Assembly: GCA_950097015.1 (NCBI GenBank)
Contig: CATNEN010000038.1
Location: forward strand, 15,556,001-15,620,000
Length of the DNA stretch: 64,000 nucleotides
Origin: Macrostomum hystrix
Lineage: Eukaryota; Platyhelminthes; Macrostomidae
Direction of reading: 5' to 3'
The notes beneath the pieces are model-generated. The model did not search any database and was not told the origin of the DNA. It worked only from the letters and a program-made list of their open reading frames with translations. Shown here piece after piece: positions 1 through 11,700 of this stretch; the stretch's first letter is position 1; each line of letters starts with the position of its first letter. Position numbers and translations under genes: made by a program.

Positions 1-96
1 ACGTAGGCGGACGGGAAGAGGCCGACGCGGCCCATGCACTTGCCGCGCCACCAGTCCGGATCGGACATCTCCGTGCAGCTCAGCCTGAAGCCGGGC
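1..96 (-). CDS. SH3 domain, second half exon, cut by window start
   Basis: RPGFRLSCTEMSDPDWWRGK then CMGRVGLFPSAYV: the n-Src loop, the WW pair and the G-x-FP-x-x-YV end of an SH3 domain, joined in phase to 1646-1564 (AG+G = Arg). The exon continues beyond base 1. Confidence 0.8.
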
Positions 97-3000
97 CTTC
101 AAAGGAGAAATGTTTATTTAAGTATGTAAAACAGTAAAAACATTCTAGGCTTTGTGTGTTTGTTTCTGTCCATTTTTCACATTTATACTCATAGTAGAGG
201 CAGTTTTTGCCTGGTTTTCTGAAATGTGAAGCATCGGACTTTTGCCTTGAAGGTCGGAGGTTCGATTCCTGTTTCCAAGAGAACAATTTGTATCCATTTG
301 CTGTGATACTTAGCTCTGCATCGCTGTAGTTCACCAAGCTGTTAAATGGGTAACACCGGCATTAGCTTGGGTAATTGAGAGGGGTATGGCGTCCCCCAGC
401 CAATGGACAACACAGCCATAGGCAGCCTTAAAATGCTCTGCTCAATTTACTAATAGTAGAGTAGTTAGCATTTTTTGTTATTCTCGATATTATAGCTTTT
501 TGCAGACCATTTGATCCTTCGAGCATTCGATTGAATCCACAGTGGCAAAATCCAAGCGTTTCAGGCCGATTTTCAAGTTGTCTATGGCCAAAAGTATGAC
601 CATAGAGCAATCGGACTGTCCTTCGGACACGCATTTAAGCCTCTCTCCACTGTGCCCTAGAACACAGACTAGACAGTTATCATCAGTTATCATCAGGCCA
701 CCGAAACATCGGCATACCGACCAAGGCACTTGAGGGTGATAAGCTGCTTGTCCAAAGCCCTACTCACGGTGGCTTCACTCAATTCAAGGCCATCAAATTT
801 GTCCTACAGCAAGCGTCGCATTTCCTTCAATGTCAGCAGAGGGTTTTTCGTCCAGCGATGCCAGCAGCAGCTGCGCCATATGCTCCACCACCAGCTTTGG
901 CACCCGGTCACCACCTCGCAGGATCCGATCTCGGCGGCCCGTCAGCTCGTATCGTCTTCGGATGGAAGTAACAGTTTTTCTCTTCACATTCAGCCATCGC
1001 GCGATATTTGATCTGCTGTCGCCTCTTTCGATTGCGCTCACTATCAGCTCCTACTTCTCGTAGCTTATCTTGGCATATGGCCCTCGTTTCACGGGCTCGT
1101 CAACTTCGTCGATGGAATCAAAGCTGTCCTCACTTTCTTCGTCGAACATAGTGTTGGCTGCTTCGCTCTCTGGCGTCTGATGATAACTGTCTAGTCTGTG
1201 TTCTAGGGCACAGTGGAGAGAGGCTTAAATGCGTGTCCGAAGGATCAAATCGATTGCTCTATGGTCATACTTTTGGCCATAGACAACTTGAAAATCGGCC
1301 TGAAACGCTTGGATTTTGCCACTGTGGATTCAATCGAATGCTCGAAGGATCAAATGGTCTGCAAAAAGCTATATTCTTGACATTTTCGAATCGATATTCT
1401 GTCCTCTGCCAGCCAATCAGCACGACCCTATTTCTCAGTCCAGTTCTTTTGACCCAAAATACTTTACTCTCTTAAACTGCTAAAAGCTTTAAATAAGGTC
1501 CGTATTTTTCGAACTTATTAACTAGATGACCAGACAAGACAAGACCGTCTGTCAAATAGGTACCTCAAATCCATTTCGTCTCGATGCCTAGCCTTGAAAT
1601 CGTATAGAACGACGAATAAGTTGCCAGATAAGCGACTGTCGCGCAGCTGAAAATGATAGAATCAAATAAATTTGATAGAAAATAGTAACAGAGAAAAAGT
1701 AAATAGCGAGTTTTTCCCGCACGAGTTTCCGATTTCTTTGTGGTTGTAAATCTGCAGCAGAGTCCACTGGTGGCGTACTGAAGCCAGTTGCTCCCCAGCG
1801 CGTCAAATCATCGGTGTCTAAAAATGTTTTAATTTTTAGAAAGATTTTCAGTAATTTCTGATTAATCTTTAATAAGATCTATTGTTTAGACCCGGACAAT
1901 CACCTTCTGTACATCGTTTTTCCTCTGATGAGGTCGCAAAGTCCGAACTTGAACACGGATGTTCATTAGCAACGTCTGTGGCACTCTCTTGACGCGAGTC
2001 TTCATTTGTCGCAACGCCTTCACCAATGCTCTGTTTAACGTCTGGCGCATCCAATGAGAAACTTTTCATCTTCCATTGGAGCCGTTTCTTACCGAGTTGC
2101 CGTGACATCTCTATGAATTACAGACAATAAATAATTTGATAATGGGTTTAGCCTGGTGGTTAGAGAGTCGTGAGTTTGATTCCGATTTCGCTAGAAAAAT
2201 TTTTGTCCTTGAGCAAGACGACGCGATTAACTCTGCCTTGCATTAGTTCACCCAGTTTTTAAATGGGACCAAACTTTGCTGGGTTAATTAAGAATATGTG
2301 TTGTATACCCCCAGTCCCGCACATACCACCGCTGCCACCATGCCTGCCCGGTGACGATCCGGATGACCCGCCTCCGCGTCTCGGCGAGCCCAGAGTTGAC
2401 GAATGACGCGACGAAGTGTCACTGTCGCGATGCCGTGTGTACAAGCTGTCATTACTGAGCTCGACGTGCCTTTTAGCGCCTGTACTAGTACTGTTCTCCT
2501 GTTCCATGGAGAAACTTTTGTTGCGCCCGAAGGCGAGTTGTTTTCTACGATGCGGATTTGGCGGGCCTGAAATCAAAGCGATTTGTACGCGTTTCTTCAA
2601 GTACCGTCGATGAAAAAAACACGTAAGAAGTGCGCAGCAAGGCCCACTCACCCTGGCTCTCAATAAAGTTCGTGTTAGTAAACGAAGAGCTCTTTCGTTT
2701 CGCGTCATCATCTAGCCGCAGTAGAGCATTTGCGCCGATACCGCCGCCGCTGCCGCTGCCAACGACGGTGGCGGCCTGATCCGCGTTGTCCACGGAAACG
2801 CTCTTTTTTCGAGAGTCAAGCATCGGTCGAGCTGTTCCAGCCTTGCTTCGCCCTATTTTAATTTTGATTGTAAGCCAAAGCTAATATTTATTATTGCTTT
2901 ATTCGAAAATAATTTCACCTGTATCCTACCTGTATTGGTGTCAGTAGCAGCATTAGCTGCTTGACTGTTTTCTGGCAGCTCAGACGCCAGCAGTTGCGTT

Positions 3001-6000
3001 GACTCCAATGCACGCGTGGTGTCAGAGAGTAATTCAGCCTCATCAGCTGCGCATGTTACCAAAGCAACTGTTGTCAAATGCATCGGGGACGTCATTGAGT
3101 CATTTTCTACGTCAGCTTTGGCTGCTGTTGTCGCAGCAGTAGCGGCAGCGGAGGCCGCAGCGATGGCGGCGATGGCGGCGGAGGCAGAGGCGGCAGCAGC
3201 TGCGGTTGTCGGAGGCGGCCCGTGGTCGACGCTTATCGACTTCATTCGAAAGGCATTCATGGTGGCTTTGCGGCGGGCCCAGCTACTGACTGGACTGCCT
3301 GACATCTTGGACATCAGCGACTCGCGGCGAAGACTGGAGATACCTGATTAATTTTTTTTTCCATATTACCACTTCAGTTACAGTTATTTTTCGAACTTGG
3401 ATCATTTAGTTTATTTATACACCTTAATCATTCAGTTAATATTCTAGCTTAAATCATTCAGTTTATCTTCTAGCTTAAATCATTCAGTTTATCAACTAGC
3501 TTAGATCATTCAGTTTATCTACTTAGATCATTCAGTTTATCTTGTAGCGTCTAAAACGAACTTTTATTTCAGACTTAGTTACGACTCTAACTTTCTTTAA
3601 TTTCCATAGACAACCCCACTTGTTCCACCAAGAATACTAGGATACTAGCCCTCCCTTTTTCCCATAGATTAACTGTACCAGCTCAATTAAATAAAGCCGA
3701 CCACGGGGGCCAAGGCTCCCCTTCTTAACCCTGCTAAAAGAAATACAAGTTCACCGCCTTAGCTTAATTTGTTGTGGCTAAGAGCCACAAGTGGTAGCAG
3801 AGCGTGACGATGCCTAGTAGCAAGCGCAACAAACACCAGACCGGACCTGAATCCACACCAGCTGCAGGAAGACACAGAAATGCAATGGATTCACTCGAAG
3901 CAGCAGTACTAGTACCAGCGCCTGCGCCCGCGCCCGTGCCCGCGCCCGTGCCCGCGCCCGCACCTGCAGCTACTCAGAATCAGGAAATAATCCGCAGCAT
4001 AGTGCGACCTCCGATGTTTTACCGGAAGCATCCGGAAACTTGGTTCCGACAGCTGGAATCCCAGTTCGTCCTATCTGGCATCACCAACTCTACGACCAAA
4101 TACCACTATGCTCTTTCGGCCCTTCCCGAAGAAGTGGCTTGTGATATCACGGGCACTACGAATTACGAAGAGTTGAAATCCGCGGTATTGAACAACCTCC
4201 GCGCGGATCGACACCTTCTCATTGAAGAGGCGTTGGCGGCTGTTGAACTCGGTCAGCGACGACCCACTCAGTTGGTCAACGACATTCAACGCCGTTTTGC
4301 AGATGTTGGGCTACAGGTGGACGACGCCATTGTTAAGGCACGTTTGATCGCCGCGCTTCCAACCAACATCAGGTGTGCTTTGGTCGCCCACGAGAGCAGC
4401 CCGTTAGATGTATTTGCCAAGATCGCCGATGGCATGGTCGCCGTAACCGGACGTCCTTCCCCTTTCGTGGATATTCAAAGCCTCTCATATGCGGACAACA
4501 ACCGGAACAGCAGAGAGACTACCTCAGAAGAGCGATACAAGCGACAGCAGCAGCGTCCACTGATTTGTAATGCGCATATTTTCTATGCCAGCAAGGCCCG
4601 CACATGCCGCCCATGGTGTCAGTGGCCAGGCAACAAACCAAAAACTGTATTGCGTCCTAGCCAATCGACCCCGGCTCACTCGCGTTCTGCTTCACCTCTC
4701 CCAAACGCGTAAGTCATGTGCAACGGCCGGGCCATGACGACAAGCAGGCCTCCACGCCACTTGTTGCCGCACAAGTTTTTGGTTCCGACATTAAATTCAT
4801 CGTTGACACTGGCGCTGAGAGATCTCTGCTCCCTCCAAGTTTCGTTCCGCTCAACCTCATATCTCCCTGTAACGTCCGCCTCCGAGGAGTCAGCGGTCAC
4901 GAAATTCATCTGCATGGTCAATCGTCGGTCACATTCTCCATTAATGGCCTGCGGCATATGTTTCGTGTCAATTTCATTATTGCTAACACGGCCCCTATAC
5001 TCGGCTCGAATTTTTTGACTCAATACGAACTGCTTATCGACATGGGTTCCAGATGCATCCGCGACCCACTCACTTCCCTTTCCGCACCACTGTGTTTTGA
5101 ACACACCAAAGGTTTTATACCTCCCTCTGTTCATGTTGTTGCTGCCGCACCAGTTAGTCACGTTCTATTGCCGTTTCCTGATCTAACGGCTTCGCCCGAT
5201 TACTCAGTCCTTCCTGCAACGCCAGTGACTCATCAAATCATCACCACTGGAAAACCAGTATTCTGCAAACCTCGCCCACTGTCTCCTGCTAAGTATGCTG
5301 TTGCCAAAGCTGAATTTGACAAGCTCCTGCAAATGGGCATCGTTCGCCCGTCTTCTAGTCCGTGGGCCTCACCGCTCCACATGGTCAAGAAGCCCGACGG
5401 ATCTTGGCGACCGTGTGGAGACTACCGCGCCCTTAACAGCGTAACAACTCCCGACCGATATCCGTTGCCTCATCTTCGACATTTTCATCACCACTTACGA
5501 GGCAGCAATGTTTTCAGCAAACTGGATCTTGTCAAGGCATACCACTTCATTCCTATGGCTGAGGAGGACATTGCCAAAACCGCGATTTGCACCCCTTTTG
5601 GATCCTTTGAATACACGAGGATGCCATTCGGCCTGCGGAACTCCGGCAGTACATTTCAACGGTTCATCGACTCCCTTTTCCGTGGTCTGGATTGTGCAAT
5701 CACGTATGTTGACGACGTCCTGATCCACAGCAAATCGGAGGAGGAGCACCACAGGGATGTGGAATCCGTTTTACAGAGACTGCGCCATGAAAGCTTGCGA
5801 GTAAATCCTGAAAAATGTCAATTTTTTCAAAAGGAAATTGAATTCCTCGGTCACCTAATCTCTGCCCAAGGCATTCAACCAATTCCATCTCGTCTAGACG
5901 CACTTCGCAAACTCTCACCTCCGCGCGATTTCAAGAGTCTACAGAGAATAGTGGGTATGTTTGGTTTCTATCAACGTCACATTCCAAACTACGCCCACAT

Positions 6001-8751
6001 CATTCAACCTCTTCGATCATTGAGTGATGACTCCTACGAGTGGACTGCTCACCACGATGCAGCTTTCCAGAAACTTAAGGATAGTTTATCCTCCGCTGTT
6101 ACCCTCGCCTTTCCTGATCCTACAGCTACTTTCACCATAACGTCCGACGCCAGTTCTTTTGCGATTGGTGCCAGTCTTCATCAGGTAGTTGAAGGAAACT
6201 CCTCACCGATAGCGTTTTTCTCACGTAAGCTAACAACTACCGAATGCTCATACAGCGCCTTCGACCGTGAGCTCCTGGCTGTGTTCGCTGCAGTAAAAAC
6301 CTGGCGCCATCTCATTCATGGTCATCCGACAACTGTGTTTTGCGACCACAAACCACTGATAGGCGCGTTCCATAGTACCAAAGAACGCCTCTCGGATCGA
6401 CAGCAACGCCAATTATCCACCATCACGGAATACGTCACGGAAATTGTACATATCCCGGGCACCAAAAACGTCGTTGCTGACACTCTGTCCCGCGACCCGC
6501 AGGAGCTTATCACCGATACATACGCCGTCAATGTAATTGAAGACGCAGACAACCCAATCATTCAACTACCTGCCGACCTCCCGGCAATCGCGCGAGCACA
6601 AAAAGAAATGGGAATAACTGGTGACCAGTTTAGTCCTTTTGACATTGGTCTACTTGACTGTCCACTCTACTGCGAGACGTCACAACCCAATCCTCGCCCT
6701 TTCGTTCCGGAGAGTCTACGTCGGCAGATCGTCCTAGCTCTTCACGAAATTTCACATGCTGGAGTCAAGGCCACACTACGCCTAGTTGCCCATCGTTTTT
6801 TTTGGCCATGTATGAAATCCGACGTACAGAATTGGACAGCTTCATGTCTCCAGTGCCAAGCCGCCAAAGTTGGGCGCCACATTCAACGCCCACTTCATTT
6901 CCTACCGTGCCCCACACAGCGTTTTACGACTGTCCACATGGATTTAGTGGGACCACTTCCACCTCCGGAGCCCGACGACTTATCAACACCGCAGCCCCGC
7001 TACCTTCTTACCGTAATAGATTCATTTACTCGCTGGATTGAAGCCGTTCCGCTGCAAACCATTTCGGCTGCTGCAGTCGCACGTGCTTTTGTCGACCATT
7101 CGGTCTGTCGCTTTGGACCACCATTAACCCTGGTTACTGATCAAGGGACACAGTTTCGCTCAGAGCTGATGGCCGACCTGGTGACCCTTCTCGGTGTTCA
7201 CCACATCCGCACCTCAGCTTACAATCCGAAGGCTAACGGAATGATAGAACGCTCTCATCGCTCTCTCAAAGCCAGTCTTCGCGCACGAGGTCGTTCATGG
7301 CTATCTCAACTAAATGTCGTTCTTTTTGGTCTGCGCATTCATCCGGATGACACTGGTAACTCTCCCTTTTCTACCGTAACCGGCGAACAACCACTTGTTC
7401 CGCCAGTCGTTACTGACGATTCCAACAATCGAAAACTCGCACAAAGCCTTCACAGTTTATTCTTCCCGTACCGACTGCCACGGACGCAGCATCGACCAGT
7501 TCACCTTCCGTCCGACCTATCAACCTGTGAATTTGCTTGGCTTCGATTAGATCGCGTGAGAAAACCATTGGAAGCACCATATCAGGGCCCTTTCAAGGTC
7601 GTCCACCGTTCCGCTGACACAATGACCCTGGATATCAAGGGCAAACCTCAAGTGGTATCAATCGAACGCATCAAACCGGCACGTCTGCCAGATCCTGCAC
7701 CCCAGACGCGCTCAATGACCAATTCAAACCCTGTTATAAGCCCAGTTTTTCAAGTGCAACAACGCCCCATAAAACGCGTCCATTTTAATGACAATGTAAC
7801 TGTTCTTACTCGTTGAGGGGGGAGTGTTTGTAGCGTCTAAAACGAACTTTTATTTCAGACTTAGTTACGACTCTAACTTTCTTTAATTTCCATAGACAAC
7901 CCCACTTGTTCCACCAAGAATACTAGGATACTAGCCCTCCCTTTTTCCCATAGATTAACTGTACCAGCTCAATTAAATAAAGCCGACCACGGGGGCCAAG
8001 GCTCCCCTTCTTAACCCTGCTAAAAGAAATACAAGTTCACCGCCTTAGCTTAATTTGTTGTGGCTAAGAGCCACAATCTACTTAGATCATTCAGTTTATC
8101 TACTTAGATCATTCAGTTTATCTACTTAGATCATTCAGTTTATCTACTTAGATCATTCAGTTTGTCAAGTCTCTAGGCTACGTGTGATGACTTATTTTGG
8201 TACTAAACTCGTTACTAATATCAGTAGGCACTGCAGTAGTTTTCAGACAGAGTTTCTGCAAAAATGTATTCTCATATTTTCATACGGACACAAAAGGCAA
8301 AGGAAGTTTCATGATTTTACAGTAATTGTGCATCAGTAATAGGACAGTGCATGGTTGATGAAAGTCTGAAGAAAAAATTTATAACTTGCACAATGACAAA
8401 GACAAGCAATTTCAATGAATGATAAATAGCAATAACAATAACAAACATAAACAAAAACAATAATAAATAAAAATATAAATTTTCAATGGCTTCTTAAATG
8501 GCAATGAATTTGAGGTTGTTTCATAGAAAAATCAGTGAGTGCGAATTGAATTTGAAACCTGTCACCTAATCTTGTTATTGATTTATTCATAAAAAACTGT
8601 ATGAAATTGTCACTCCGGCAGCGAGTGAGGCTGCGAAGTTCTACTCCATCGAGTCTCAAAAGTGGCGGAGATTCGGCCTCTACCGCCCCAAACCGGCTCC
8701 TGTTGCGCCTGCAGCTCTTCGTCTTCGCTGAGCTGTTTCTGCAGTCGTGCA

Positions 8752-8790
<39 letters not shown>

Positions 8791-11700
8791 GACTCATCAA
8801 CTCGATCATTATCGGTTGATAGTGATTTACTGCGCAGCTTGACACGATGATAAAACTGATGATGATGATTGTTATGATGCTTCGATTGGGGCTTCAAATC
8901 GTTCAACGTAATGCAGGGTATGAGTTGAACACGATGGCAGAGGCACTCGCAGGTTGAAGGATTGCAGGGCGGCAGCTGCGGCGGCGGCGGAGGCAGCCAC
9001 GAAGAACTGAGCGATACTGGAAACATTTTTGTTATAACTGCACTGCTAGATTTACAGCTGATCTACTGCTGATCTACTGCTGATCTACTGCTAGATTTAC
9101 AGCTGACCTACTGCTAGATTTACAGCTGATCTACTGCTGATCTACTGCTATATTTACAGCTGATCTACTGCTAGATTTACAGCTGATCTACTGCTAGATT
9201 TACTGCTGATCTACTGCTAGATTTACAGCTGATCTACTGCTAGATTTACAGCTGATCTACTGCTAGATTTACAGCTGATCTACTGCTAGATTTACAGCTG
9301 ATCTACTGCTAAACTACTGCTAGATTTACTGCTGATCTACTGCTGATCTAATGCTAGATTTACTGCTGATCTACTGCTAGATTTACAGCTGATCTACTGC
9401 TAGATTTACAGCTGATCTACTGCTAGATTTACAGCTGATCTACTGCTAGATTTACTGGTGATCTACTGCTAGATTTACTGCAAGATTTACTGCTGATCTA
9501 CTGCAAGATTTACTGCAAGATTTACTGCTGATCTACTGCTAGATTTACAGCTGATCTACTGCTAAACTACTGCTAGATTTACTGCTGATCTACTGCTGAT
9601 CTACAGCTAGATTTACTGCTGATCTACTGCAAGATTTACTGCTGATCTACTGCAAGATTTACTGCTGATCTACTGCTAAACTACTGCTAGTTTTACTGCT
9701 GATCTACTGCTGATCTACTGCTAAACTACTGCTAATCTACTGCTAGATTTACTGCTGATCTACTGCTAGATTTACTGCTGATCTACTGCTAGATTTACAG
9801 CTGATCTACTGCTGATCTACTGCTAAACTACTGCTAGATTTACTTCTGATCTACTGCAAGATTTACTGCTGATCTACTGCTGATCTACTGCTAGATTTAC
9901 TGCTGATCTACTGCTAGATTTACAGCTGATCTACTGCTGATCTACTGCTAGATCTACAGCTGATCTACTCCAGGGCCAGATCAGTTTAAATTCTGTAAGA
10001 AAAATATCTTCGGGCCTACTTTAGCTACCAAAAATGTATAGTGTATTTGATGTATAACACCTGGTTTGAAAAGCAAGTTTTCTGTTTATTGATCGCAAGT
10101 TTCGTCAGGTTTATGGCATTTAGTCCAAGCTAGTTATTGTCAAGCAGTAAGAATGCTGGTAAAAAAAATCGAAAAGCAAAAAAAATCGAAGAAATAAAAT
10201 TCACGTTTTGTTATTTAAAAAAGCAACCAGATTCAAAAATGAAAGCCTGAGAGATAAAAAATGTGTTTTTTGAGCCGACCAAAGATAAAAGTAGGGATGT
10301 GGCATTCAATTAGGGCGAAATGCAAAGTGCAAAATTGTTGGGTTAGTGCATCGGTGCGTATGCGATCTGGTAGTGGGGCATTTTGTATGGTAAAATATTA
10401 GATTAATAACTTCTACTGCAGTTCTGCCTGACATGCACACTTTGCCTGTTTACAGTTTCCTTTGTCTGTAACCTCCAAGCACAGTGAGAGTGTACACTGC
10501 CCGACGATGAGAAAGTCGGGGCGGATGTACACATCAGTGTGAGTGTGTACCTTCGTACAGTATCTGTGTGGGTGTGTGCTCAGGAATCAGCGAATTGGGA
10601 AGAACTGCCTCCTCACTGGCTGCGGGTCTAGTGTCACCGAATGATGTGCCATTGCCCACAGCCCTGTAAATATTAATATTATTATCGTTTTTATAGCTAA
10701 ATAAAGCCACTTCATAATTTGCTCAGCCACGCTCAAATATTTAATCAAACCATTAATCTGTTAGTCGAGGAGAAATCTGCTATGCTAATTGTAAATCATT
10801 TCTGCATGCGGGTTATTCACAAATCACTGCCACAAGCATTGCCTAAAGATAATTGAATTTTTTGCAGCTATAAGTTAGCAAAGTTACTCACCTGGACTTG
10901 CGCTAAATAATGATGCATCTGATGCCCTAGGCGAGGTGCCTGTCATTGGGCCCGCGCAGCCGCCACATTTCTGTACACCTTTGTCGGCGGCGCGCTTCAG
11001 CAGACTGTACACGGGATCCACGTCTGGGTTTGGGTGAAGGTGGCCGTGGTTTGAACAGTAGAAACACCTCGCTATTATTCTCCCCTGTATTTCAAAAACC
11101 TCCCAAATAGAATAACCGATTTTCGCGAAAGTCCAAAATTTGAGTAAAAAAATGAAGGTGTTCAGTTGATCTACTTCAGGAACTGATAATAAAATGAGGG
11201 TGTTCAGTTGATCTACTTCAGCAACTGATAAGAGACTGAAGGTGTTCAGTTGATCTACTTCAGGAACTGATAATAAAATGAGGGTGTTCAGTTGATCTAC
11301 CTCAGCAACTGTTGAGAAACTGAAGGTGTTCAGTTGATCTACTTCAGCAACTGTTGAGAAACTGAAGGTGTTCAGTTGATCTACTTCAGCAACTGTTGAG
11401 AAACTGAAGGTGTTCAGTTGATCTACTTCAGCAACTGATAAGAGACTGAAGGTGCTCAGTTGATCTACTTCAGCAACTGATAAGAGACTGAAGGTGCTCA
11501 GTTGATCTACTTCAGCAACTGATAAGAAACTGAGGGTGTTCAGTTGATCTACTTCAGGAACTGTTGAGAAACTGAAGGTGTTCAGTTGATCTACTTCAGG
11601 AACTGTTGAGAAACTGAAGGTGTTCAGTTGATCTACTTCAGCAACTGTTAAGAAACTGAGGGTGTTCAGTTGATCTACTTCAGGAACTGTTAAGAAACTG

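Larger units (their letters stand above)
3543..8075 (+). mobile_element. CsRn1-like Ty3/gypsy LTR retrotransposon, complete
   Basis: Two identical 247-bp LTRs, a 4-bp target duplication ATCT (3539-3542, 8076-8079), a primer site matching animal initiator Met tRNA, gag and pol in two frames, and a purine tract before the 3' LTR. The order protease, RT, RNase H, integrase makes it Ty3/gypsy; the CHCC Gag motif points to the CsRn1 clade (known from trematodes and other invertebrates). No env. It lies in an intron of the F-BAR/SH3 gene in the opposite orientation, inside a 22-bp tandem repeat that it split. Confidence 0.95.

Noticed and set aside
793-1041. Intact small transposase gene
   Set aside because: The HTH frame is bounded by in-frame TAG codons and a frameshift and lacks a catalytic domain; called a pseudogene.
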